Positions 1 through 5,006 of a stretch of 5,006 nucleotides of DNA are shown here, piece after piece. Each line of letters opens with the position of its first letter. Position 1 is the stretch's first letter. Below the pieces are notes generated by a model, which saw only the letters and a list, made by a program, of their open reading frames with translations, was not told where the DNA came from and did no database searches. This stretch comes from Nitrososphaerales archaeon TH5895 (GTDB lineage Archaea > Thermoproteota > Nitrososphaeria > Nitrososphaerales > Nitrososphaeraceae): positions 1-5,006 of the forward strand of contig JAATVS010000396.1 of the NCBI GenBank assembly GCA_014523695.1, read 5' to 3'. The translations under genes were made by a program, and so were the position numbers.

Positions 1-732
1 ACTCCAATCACATTCACCCAATCCTGGCTTCCCCTCAACCGTCCTAGCTTCTGTCTTACATTCGCCTGAAAAAGTCAGCTGTTTGCAATCTTCGGTTCCG
101 TCGCAATAACATGTAAACGTATTTGAAAAACAAGCGTAGGGCAATGCTGGTTCACCGGCTAGACTGGCGATTGTTTTTGTCGTAGTTGAAGGTGCTGAGG
201 ATAGGTTGGAGGTTAAATTGCTCTTTGTAGCGTTTTCTGAGGAAAACTCACTAGCGGTTCTAGTTTGAGATGTTTCATTTTCCTTATCCTCACCCTGGTT
301 TGGAATAGGACTACCTGAAGGTGGGCTTTGGGTCGAAGATGCATTGACTGCCTCATTAAGCACACAAATATTACCTTGCCCTACCCATAACTGGCCGACT
401 AAGCTGCATTCTGACACGCACCTTCCACTCCGAGTATTTCGATACATGGGAGGTGTTGACAATCCACAGTTATCCCATTCACATTCGTTAGTCGATCCTA
501 TGTTATGTTGATTTGGTGGACATTGATTAGAAGACGGGCCTACTTCACGTATCTGTTGATCCCGTGATTCCCGATCCTGACTTTCAAGATTTAATGATCC
601 GCCTTCTGGTTGTGCGTTAGATTCTTCCATAATTAAGGGACTAGCCGATAGTACACCAGAAATGGAGTATGTTAAAAATGAAGTCAATGTACCAATAAAT
701 AGAACAATAATGAAGTAATGTATCTTAATCAT
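1..732 (-). CDS. Exported cysteine-rich protein of unknown function, C-terminus cut by window edge
   Basis: This frame is open from an ATG at 732 to the left edge, 244 codons without a stop. I do not recognise the family. Residues 5-29 form one hydrophobic segment, read as a signal peptide or N-terminal anchor; a possible cleavage site is SNA|Q near residue 40. The rest has two cysteine clusters: Cys71, 84, 89, 105, 109, 123 and Cys201, 208, 210, 216, 225, 241. Between them, residues 130-190 are rich in Ser, Thr, Asn and Pro and carry four N-glycosylation sequons (NET, NAT, NLT, NLS). The motif ECEW (83-86) recurs as ECDW (240-243), so the clusters may be related modules. Even cysteine numbers and export suggest disulfide-bonded surface domains, which is inference. 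No other ATG, GTG or TTG lies in frame upstream before a stop at 817, and a TATA-like box about 25 bases before the ATG supports this start. Confidence 0.72.
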   Translation of the reverse strand, partial: MIKIHYFIIVLFIGTLTSFLTYSISGVLSASPLIMEESNAQPEGGSLNLESQDRESRDQQIREVGPSSNQCPPNQHNIGSTNECEWDNCGLSTPPMYRNTRSGRCVSECSLVGQLWVGQGNICVLNEAVNASSTQSPPSGSPIPNQGEDKENETSQTRTASEFSSENATKSNLTSNLSSAPSTTTKTIASLAGEPALPYACFSNTFTCYCDGTEDCKQLTFSGECKTEARTVEGKPGLGECDWS

Positions 733-750
733 ATCAATAGCATGAACGTG

Positions 751-761
751 ATTAATAAAAA
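751..761 (-). promoter_or_regulatory. Probable TATA box of the cysteine-rich protein gene
   Basis: The minus strand reads TTTTTATTAAT here. Its centre is about 24-25 bases upstream of the A of the ATG at 732, the usual distance from an archaeal TATA box to the transcription start. Transcription would then begin at or next to the start codon, giving a leaderless mRNA; no ribosome-binding site is seen. Placement is by spacing and AT content only. Confidence 0.42.
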
Positions 762-880
762 CTTTCTGCGGAAGTTTGATAATTGTTAATGGAGGTATAC
801 ATTTCAGGGTTTGCGATCAGGCGCTGCCAGGTTTCTAGATAGGATTTCGATATTTTATTGATATGTTCGCTTCTGTTTCT

Positions 881-898
881 TGATATGAGTTTATATCA
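881..898. repeat. Small inverted repeat (6-bp arms) followed by a T-rich stretch
   Basis: TGATAT at 881-886 is complementary to ATATCA at 893-898 around a 6-base loop. The plus strand then runs T-rich to about 913. It could be a weak terminator for rightward transcription or a chance palindrome in AT-rich DNA. No gene ends immediately before it, which argues against a terminator. Confidence 0.25.
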
Positions 899-1460
899 TT
901 TTTGATTTTCTTTGAGACCGTTCTCGTCTCCAGTTACCTTCAAAAATGAGTGCCAAGAAGAGCTGAATAGGCTGATTCCAATAACTGGTTTCAGTCAAAC
1001 GTTACAAAATGCGCATTATATTTCCCAAGAATGGCAAGGAATTTCTCTCATTTGGCCTCACCTTCTACCTCTGCTGGATGCGATATCCCTGGTAGTCTCT
1101 CAGAGGAAATTAGCACGTCTGTGCTGGGAAGGTTTGAGAATATAATTGATTTTTCACATATCTCCCTTCGTCCTCTTTCAGTACCTCAGCTCACAGAATT
1201 GAGGGGTGTCACGATTCCTTACCAGTTCCATGTAGTAATGTATGGCTGGCACTTACTTGTACTCCTTCTTGGAAAACAATCCAGCGGTCGTCCAGCCATT
1301 TGTTTCCGCAGCAGGGACATTCCTACTTAAACTATAACAAAGGCAACCACGGTGGCAGAGGAGCGATCTGTTTTCTTCTACTGAATGAAACTATGCTTTC
1401 AACAAGCTTTCAGACATAATGTTTGGCATTTCTCGTCCATTTTATTCATCATTCAACTTC

Positions 1461-3173
1461 TTACTCTTCTGAATCATCCGAATCACTACTCCCGCCATTC
1501 TCGTCATTGCTACCCTCTTCATCACCACTAGATCCGTCTTCCGATGCTGGTTCATTGTTATCTCCATTATTATTTTCATCGGCCTCGTCACCTTCAGGAG
1601 GTAAAGTAGAGTCAGGTGAGGTAGGAGGAGGAGGAGGAGGAGATGGAACAGAACCTGCAGATACAGACATATCCAAGTCTGCAGTTGGCAGTACCTTGAA
1701 GATCTTACCCTGTCCTAATGACACCACATACATATATCCATCAAATGGACTAACTTCGATATCTGATATACCCGCAAAGCCAGTTGCGAAGGTTATTGCT
1801 TCAGAAGCAGATTCGCCGTCTGTATCAGCTATCTTGTCATTAAGAGGTTCAGGAAGTATTAGTTCTGTCCTGCCTTGGTCAAGATTAAAATAATATATCT
1901 TACCGGCATGTATATCTCCGAGAAATAGATCATTCTGATAACCAGCACCATATTTGGTTGAATCCAGGAATTTGATTGCAGTCGGACCAATAGTATAGAG
2001 AAATGCTAGTTTTGGTGGATAATATTGTCCTTTGCCCTCGAAATCAATCAGTCCCTCAGGTTGATCCGAAGCAATAATGCTCTCACCTTCTCTCGGGTCT
2101 CCTCCTCCGCGTTCCCATACTCCCATTATTTGGTTCCACCCGCTATTAAAGCCAGGCTCGATTAGGTTTATCTCATCCCCGTATCCTGGACCATTCTCCG
2201 AGTCCCAAAGATTGCCTGTAACAGGATCAAAATCAATTCCGAAGCTATTGCGTATCCCGTACGCATAGTAAAGGTTGAGAGGATAGTCGTTCCCGAGGAT
2301 ATAACTTCCAGTGCTTGGGTTTACCACCGGCTCACCGTCTTGAGTGACTCGCAATATCCCTCCTGACCCATCCGCAGGAAGTTCATCATTGTTTTGTGAT
2401 TCTGTCGTTCCCCCTGTAACCTTGTCTGTGTCGCCAATTGGTATGTATAAGTTATTGTCTGGTCCAATGGTGATCGCGCCCCCGTTGTGTCGAGGACCAG
2501 GTACCGCAGGCAGATCTAGTAATAGCTTAGGATTAACCAGTTTGGCCGCTGAAGACGTACTCGTTGGGGCCGTAGAATCTGAATCAAAACCAGCAACGCC
2601 GGTCGTACTTCCAGATTGACCATCTTCAAGGTCGTACCTATATAACCTATTCCCTATTGGAGCCCCCCCATCCTCACCTTGAGCTTCAGTATAGTACAGA
2701 AACACGTACGTTTTCCCTGTCGCGTTATTTTGAGAAATGGCAATTCCGCACATGCATCTTTCTACTTCAGTTGCCACACTGACATCCAACAAGGGCTGAG
2801 GTTGTACTTCCCCACCGATAACCCGCATGACCGTCCCCTTATCTTTTTCTAGAACTAAAATATCATCTTGTGATAGGAAGGCCATAGTAGTGGGCAGGGA
2901 TAGTCCATCAGCTACCACTTCGGTAGTAAAACCAGGCTGAATAAATGCAGGATTACTGACATCGTCTGAATACCTCAGTACAGGGCCATCCGTAGACTGA
3001 GCAAAAACAGATGGTAATGAACTACTCCTCAATGAAAATGAGTGTGATTCTGAAATAATGTTAGAATCTTGTAAGGCTGGAAATGAGAACAAAATTGCGA
3101 GACAAAATGCAGTTAGAGTTAGAAGGACCAAGGACAGTTCACTCCCTCTTGAGCTATTACTCTTATGGATCAA
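1461..3173 (-). CDS. Exported PQQ-dependent sugar dehydrogenase family protein with acidic C-terminal tail
   Basis: This 570-residue protein belongs to the soluble PQQ glucose/aldose dehydrogenase beta-propeller family, whose members oxidise sugars to lactones outside the cytoplasm; the substrate here is unknown. Residues 13-33 are hydrophobic and VFA|Q (56-59) is a possible cleavage site, so export is likely. Family landmarks are RHNGGAITIGPDNNLY (228-243), where His229 aligns with the catalytic His of soluble glucose dehydrogenase; YGIRN (305-309), where Arg308 aligns with the PQQ-binding Arg; SENGPGYGDEINLI (325-338) in the calcium/PQQ region; and NDLFLGD (414-420). The propeller ends near 495. 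After it come Pro512-517 and a tail in which 19 of residues 527-570 are Asp or Glu. Cys140 and Cys142 sit where I expect a Gly-Leu-rich family motif. The start is TTG: an in-frame stop lies at 3204-3206 and the first internal Met is residue 97, too late for the signal peptide. A TATA box at 3203-3210 fits this start. Confidence 0.9.
   Translation of the reverse strand: MIHKSNSSRGSELSLVLLTLTAFCLAILFSFPALQDSNIISESHSFSLRSSSLPSVFAQSTDGPVLRYSDDVSNPAFIQPGFTTEVVADGLSLPTTMAFLSQDDILVLEKDKGTVMRVIGGEVQPQPLLDVSVATEVERCMCGIAISQNNATGKTYVFLYYTEAQGEDGGAPIGNRLYRYDLEDGQSGSTTGVAGFDSDSTAPTSTSSAAKLVNPKLLLDLPAVPGPRHNGGAITIGPDNNLYIPIGDTDKVTGGTTESQNNDELPADGSGGILRVTQDGEPVVNPSTGSYILGNDYPLNLYYAYGIRNSFGIDFDPVTGNLWDSENGPGYGDEINLIEPGFNSGWNQIMGVWERGGGDPREGESIIASDQPEGLIDFEGKGQYYPPKLAFLYTIGPTAIKFLDSTKYGAGYQNDLFLGDIHAGKIYYFNLDQGRTELILPEPLNDKIADTDGESASEAITFATGFAGISDIEVSPFDGYMYVVSLGQGKIFKVLPTADLDMSVSAGSVPSPPPPPPTSPDSTLPPEGDEADENNNGDNNEPASEDGSSGDEEGSNDENGGSSDSDDSEE
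1623..1640. repeat. Six-copy AGG/CCT trinucleotide repeat inside the dehydrogenase gene
   Basis: Six perfect AGG units on the plus strand are CCT codons on the coding strand and encode Pro512-517, the hinge between the propeller and the acidic tail. Six identical codons in a row form a tract prone to replication slippage. Because the unit is three bases, length changes would lengthen or shorten the proline run without a frameshift. Confidence 0.85.
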
Positions 3174-3202
3174 GTTAACAAATTTCTTCGTATTGTTCAG
3201 AT

Positions 3203-3210
3203 CTTATAAT
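3203..3210 (-). promoter_or_regulatory. Probable TATA box of the sugar dehydrogenase gene
   Basis: The minus strand reads ATTATAAG, a good match to an archaeal TATA element, preceded by CAATC. A start of transcription about 25 bases downstream falls near 3180, some 7 bases before the TTG at 3173. This supports the TTG start and rules against a CTG at 3200, which would lie upstream of the transcript. The implied leader is too short for a ribosome-binding site. Confidence 0.5.
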
Positions 3211-3297
3211 GATTGCGGTAATTTGTTCTCGTTGGCATGAGATTTCCCGAACCTAATGATTAAAAAAAGTAGAAGTAACAGTGGGCAAACTGGCTAA

Positions 3298-3327
3298 TAT
3301 TTAGAATTTATTTCTAAATAATTTAGA
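3298..3327. repeat. 9-bp inverted repeat with a third overlapping half-site, candidate operator
   Basis: TATTTAGAA at 3298-3306 is exactly complementary to TTCTAAATA at 3312-3320 around a 5-base spacer. The inner part of the right arm, TCTAAAT (3313-3319), is again complementary to ATTTAGA at 3321-3327 with one base between. The result is three alternating copies of a TTTAGA half-site. The block lies about 90 bases upstream of the dehydrogenase TATA box and about 150 bases upstream of the zinc-finger box, within the shared intergenic region. A binding site for a dimeric regulator is a reasonable reading, but AT-rich DNA gives such palindromes by chance and no regulator is identified. The rest of 3211-3470 shows no gene. 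Confidence 0.4.
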
Positions 3328-3474
3328 TTTCTTCAAGGGACCCTAATAATTCCGAATAGATCTGATTCTTGGACTATGATATTATATCCCTGGGTAATTT
3401 CCGACGTGAAACTATTAGACGGGGTTCTGGATATGGTTGCTCTCCATATTGTCACTCAGTGCAGCGCTATAGGA

Positions 3475-3483
3475 ATAAATTTA
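3475..3483 (+). promoter_or_regulatory. Possible TATA box of the zinc-finger gene
   Basis: The sequence ATAAATTTA is centred about 35 bases before the ATG at 3514. It would place the transcription start near 3504-3508 and give a leader under 10 bases. Other AT-rich words lie nearby, so the exact position is uncertain. Confidence 0.35.
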
Positions 3484-3513
3484 ATCATAAATGAGGTTCA
3501 TTATTTGTGAAAA

Positions 3514-3729
3514 ATGAGAAGCAAAGCATGGATTTGCGCTAATTGTAGCAAGGATTTCACTCGCAGATTTAGTGCACAGAGGCACGTCCGAGTCGTTCAT
3601 CATGAAATGAGAAAAATTGTGAGAACTTTAGATTATATCATAGTAGAACTGTTTGTGAGTATCCCCAGATTGACCCATCTGCATACAAAATTAATAATCG
3701 TCAGCAAAACTTCCGTGCCACTGATTTAG
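3514..3729 (+). CDS. Single C2H2 zinc-finger protein, probably frameshifted after residue 43
   Basis: The frame as it stands encodes 71 residues. Residues 8-29 form a classical C2H2 finger, Cys8-x2-Cys11-x12-His24-x4-His29, with the expected aromatic core in CSKDFTRRFS. Small single-finger proteins of this type are common in soil Nitrososphaerota; DNA or protein binding is the usual guess and no target can be inferred. After the finger comes MRKIVRTLDYII (32-43). Beyond that the current frame looks unlike a protein domain, whereas the frame one base away continues as GRTVCEYPQIDPSAYK to a stop at 3788. Adding one base between 3643 and 3645 would give a 91-residue protein whose tail resembles, from memory, a Gly-Arg...Tyr...Asp-Pro pattern after fingers in related archaeal proteins. 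The finger is well supported; the end of the gene is not. Confidence 0.62.
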   Translation: MRSKAWICANCSKDFTRRFSAQRHVRVVHHEMRKIVRTLDYIIVELFVSIPRLTHLHTKLIIVSKTSVPLI

Positions 3730-3788
3730 CTTCCAATATTGAAAATTTTAGTCTCGGCTCCGTGGTGCACAGCATCCCGAAGTTATGA
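3645..3788 (+). other. Out-of-frame continuation of the zinc-finger gene
   Basis: Read from AGA at 3645, this stretch gives 47 codons and then TGA at 3786-3788. It begins RTVCEYPQIDPSAYKINN and has no start codon of its own at a useful place. It follows naturally from residue 43 of the zinc-finger frame if one base is missing. Its last bases abut the stop of the leftward PAC2-like remnant at 3783-3785. Confidence 0.42.
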
Positions 3789-4207
3789 AAATACGATGCG
3801 TAGGAACCAGAAGTGTTCAACTGGAGGATCTTCGCAATTTACAATCAGGCCATACGAATTGACTAGAGACCATTGCAAGATTGTTTTTGAAACATAATAA
3901 TAGATAGAAGGGCCTAGTTTGAGTTCGGAGATAAGAAAGGCAACATTGAGATCTGTATTTGCATAGATCCTAGTAGTGAATCAGGGATCGCATCGTGGAC
4001 CAGGGATATCGATGGAAAGAGTGGTGAATCCATAACCGAAACGAGGTCATTAGGTTCAGGATTCGTAAAACACATCGAAAGTATTGAATTGATCAATCCT
4101 ACGCTTAGGAAACCGTCAATAAGAATTCCTCCCTTGAGATTTACCTTCTTCAAGTTGTGAATTTCTATTTGCGATCCATTAGACAATGTATTGTAACCCC
4201 ATTTCAT
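3783..4207 (-). pseudogene. PAC2-family (proteasome assembly chaperone-like) gene, frameshifted and truncated
   Basis: The first frame starts at ATG 4207 and gives 97 residues to a stop at 3914. Residues 1-76 carry the PAC2 N-terminal signature: GGILIDGFLSVGLINSI (26-42) and the segment from VMDSPLFP (58-65) to HDAIPD (71-76). From residue 77 this frame loses the resemblance. The frame one base over then resumes as TTRIYANTDLNVAFLISEL, the expected next PAC2 strand, and runs through WSLVNSYGLIVNCEDPPVE to a TAA at 3783. One missing T near 3979 (GATTTC become GATTC) explains the shift and would restore DFTTRIYAN. The joined product is about 141 residues against roughly 240-270 usual for the family, so the C-terminal third is also lost or unreadable. 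Intact archaeal PAC2 proteins act around 20S proteasome assembly in the cytoplasm. It is either a decaying copy or a sequencing-damaged gene. Confidence 0.72.
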
Positions 4208-4242
4208 CTTAAAAACATTTGATGTTACACTCCAAATGTAAT

Positions 4243-4253
4243 CAATAAATTGG
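4243..4253. promoter_or_regulatory. AT-rich element that may serve as TATA box for two divergent genes
   Basis: The sequence CAATAAATTGG lies between the divergent starts at 4207 (PAC2-like, leftward) and 4282 (small membrane protein, rightward). Its centre is about 34 bases before the TTG and about 41 bases before the ATG. Archaeal TATA boxes are nearly symmetrical, so one element could be read in either direction, or two boxes could overlap. This rests on spacing alone. Confidence 0.28.
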
Positions 4254-4281
4254 AAGGTAGTGTGAATAGCACAAGAAACAG

Positions 4282-4485
4282 TTGATCAAGTCTTCGGCTG
4301 CTTTAAAGACTTGGTTACCGCTGAGCCTCGCGGTCGGTGGCTTAACCTTCTTGCTGATATCCACACTTACTTCAATACCTCCAGAAAGGGCCGCTATGGG
4401 TCCCGTACTAACGGCTATACTTGTGTTTAGTGGAGTGTTGATCTGTTCTTTTGGTAAAGGGAAAGATCGGTATAAATCCTATTAG
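4282..4485 (+). CDS. Small membrane protein with two predicted helices, function unknown
   Basis: This 67-residue protein is not recognised. Residues 12-32 and 40-57 are hydrophobic and long enough to span the membrane; the short link contains PPERAAM and the end is basic (GKGKDRYKSY). The positive-inside rule suggests a helical hairpin with both ends in the cytoplasm, which is inference. The start is TTG: an in-frame stop lies at 4267-4269 and no ATG or GTG occurs between, so the next Met (residue 39) would lose the first helix. Support for a real gene comes from two clean membrane segments, an AT-rich element at a plausible upstream distance, and a hairpin with a T-run just after the stop. 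A competing leftward frame covers its last 60 bases, so some doubt remains. Confidence 0.5.
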   Translation: MIKSSAALKTWLPLSLAVGGLTFLLISTLTSIPPERAAMGPVLTAILVFSGVLICSFGKGKDRYKSY

Positions 4486-4603
4486 GACAATCCTTCTCGG
4501 TGATTTCATAAAGATCACCGTTTTCAGGATTTATTTCTTCAAGTATGACTGGTATGGCATCTGTTCTATATGGACTAAAAAGGACTGGATGCTGTTCTGA
4601 TAA
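4427..4603 (-). other. Open stretch of 58 codons without a usual start codon
   Basis: Between stops at 4604-4606 and 4427-4429 this frame reads as a protein-like sequence containing AIPVILEEINPENGDLYEI. It has no ATG, GTG or TTG, so it cannot be called a gene as it stands. It lies just downstream of the leftward gene ending at 4608 and could be a displaced C-terminal piece of it, debris of another gene, or chance. It overlaps the end of the small membrane protein on the other strand. Confidence 0.25.
4498..4524 (+). terminator. Hairpin plus T-run after the small membrane protein gene
   Basis: CGGTGAT (4498-4504) pairs exactly with ATCACCG (4514-4520) around a 9-base loop, and TTTT follows directly on the plus strand. 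The stem begins 12 bases after the stop of the small membrane protein. It sits between that gene and the convergent gene ending at 4608. On the minus strand no T-run follows, so it would serve rightward transcription only. Archaeal termination depends mainly on the T-run, and four T is short. Confidence 0.4.
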
Positions 4604-4607
4604 TTAA

Positions 4608-5006
4608 CTATCTCACTATCGTAAGCAGGGCAACACTACTTCCATATCCTAGACTAACGGTTTGATTGGACTCATTCAGCAAGAATAATGCTTCAATATT
4701 ATCTACGATTACTTGCTCCCCTGTAAACGGATTAGTACCTTGAAATGCCTCTCCTAGAACGGTTTTACAAGAGTTTTCGAGAATGGGCATCTTTACTGAT
4801 GGAAGAGTAACGTATTGATGGGAATCACCATCAAGTGCTATTAGCTGAAGTTTACTAGGAGTCGTGACAGAGGAAGATGCAAAAGGCAGGGAAGGAGAAG
4901 AAATATTGCTAGTTGGAAGGTAAACTATCGCGCTTCCACCGATAAGATGGAAAGGATCAAATGTAGAAAGAAGCCTTGAATCATTCGCTGTGATCATTCC
5001 TTGAAT
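4608..5006 (-). CDS. C-terminal part of an unrecognised protein, probably exported; cut by right edge
   Basis: The frame is open from the right edge to TAG at 4608-4610, 132 codons. An ATG at 4997 could be the start, giving 129 residues, but three more codons are open up to the edge and the sequence after the ATG (MITANDSRLLSTFDPF) has no signal peptide, so I read this as the end of a longer protein. Composition is rich in Ser, Thr, Leu and Val with alternating hydrophobic residues, suggesting beta strands. There is a single Cys, no membrane helix, and three N-glycosylation sequons (NIS, NES, NQT). These traits fit an extracellular beta domain, which is inference. I recognise no family or catalytic motif. 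Its tail converges with the small membrane protein, leaving a 122-base gap that holds the hairpin. Confidence 0.6.
   Translation of the reverse strand: MQGMITANDSRLLSTFDPFHLIGGSAIVYLPTSNISSPSLPFASSSVTTPSKLQLIALDGDSHQYVTLPSVKMPILENSCKTVLGEAFQGTNPFTGEQVIVDNIEALFLLNESNQTVSLGYGSSVALLTIVR

Larger units (their letters stand above)
733..1460. other. Gap of about 730 bases with no convincing gene
   Basis: This stretch separates two leftward genes. It holds the TATA box at 751-761 and a small hairpin at 881-898. Two overlapping rightward frames exist: 912-1145 (77 codons, TTG start) and 1031-1330 (99 codons, ATG start). Neither shows a recognisable motif, signal peptide or membrane segment, and they overlap each other in different frames, so at most one could be real. 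On the minus strand near 1319-1283, a frame bounded by stops reads CPCCGNKW followed by acidic and aromatic residues, which resembles half of a zinc ribbon, but it has no start codon. The region may hold remains of decayed genes. I see no transposase motif or terminal repeats. Confidence 0.5.

Noticed and set aside
730..865. 10-bp inverted repeat CATATCAATA (730-739) and TATTGATATG (856-865) as ends of a mobile element
   Set aside because: The arms are short and AT-rich, the 116 bases between hold no gene, and one arm overlaps the start codon of the left gene. No target-site duplication is visible.
912..1330. Two overlapping rightward frames of 77 and 99 codons as genes
   Set aside because: They overlap in different frames, have no recognisable motif, and the first needs a TTG start without support. 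Described only as contents of the gap.
1423..1893. 156-codon rightward frame rich in Ser, Pro and Gly
   Set aside because: It lies wholly antisense to the dehydrogenase C-terminus; its Ser/Pro-rich start mirrors the Asp/Glu/Ser tail codons and its Gly run mirrors the CCT repeat. No independent motif.
2077..2619. Two rightward frames of 63 and 91 codons (2077-2268, 2344-2619)
   Set aside because: Both lie inside the dehydrogenase coding region on the other strand, and the real gene's family motifs span the same bases.
3058..3240. 60-codon rightward frame
   Set aside because: It is antisense to the dehydrogenase signal peptide and its TATA box; no motif or promoter of its own.
4477..4487. Palindrome TCCTATTAGGA at the end of the small membrane protein gene
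   Set aside because: Arms of 5 bp around one base cannot form a stable hairpin and the site covers the last codons and stop; the 4498-4520 stem is the better terminator candidate.
1..5006. tRNA, rRNA, CRISPR or insertion sequence
   Set aside because: No T-loop consensus with a foldable cloverleaf, no conserved rRNA stretch, no regularly spaced repeats and no transposase motif were seen on either strand by reading alone.

Overview
The window looks archaeal, most probably a soil-type ammonia-oxidising archaeon of the Nitrososphaerota (Thaumarchaeota). This is an inference from gene content and promoter style; no rRNA or other marker gene is present. The clues are a single-finger C2H2 zinc-finger protein, a PAC2-family (proteasome assembly chaperone-like) gene, a secreted PQQ-type sugar dehydrogenase, and TATA-like boxes about 25-33 bases before start codons, implying leaderless or nearly leaderless mRNAs. 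No tRNA, rRNA, CRISPR array, insertion sequence or phage gene was recognised.

Left part (1-1460): a leftward gene, cut by the window edge, encodes an exported cysteine-rich protein with two six-cysteine clusters joined by a Ser/Thr/Asn-rich linker. About 730 bases without a convincing gene follow, holding its TATA box, a small hairpin and perhaps gene debris.

Middle (1461-3513): the one large, intact gene, leftward, encodes an exported 570-residue PQQ-dependent sugar dehydrogenase-like beta-propeller with a Pro run and a strongly acidic tail. It appears to start at TTG, and a TATA box about 30 bases upstream supports that start. The 340-base region before it is shared with a divergent zinc-finger gene and holds a 9-bp inverted repeat with a third half-site.

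Right part (3514-5006): this part looks damaged. The rightward zinc-finger gene and the leftward PAC2-like gene converge near 3785. Each seems to lack a single base, and restoring that base in silico recovers a family-like protein in both. They are either decaying genes or victims of base-deletion errors in the assembly. Divergent from PAC2 is a small two-helix membrane protein (4282-4485) with a hairpin plus T-run after its stop. At the right edge is the C-terminal part of an unrecognised leftward protein, probably exported.

No operon or shared pathway links these genes. The common theme is the cell surface: two clearly exported proteins, one small membrane protein and one probable exported protein, beside two small genes for intracellular proteins. 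I do not see a new multi-gene system; the best leads are the two frameshifts, the cysteine-rich exported protein and the unusual parts of the dehydrogenase.
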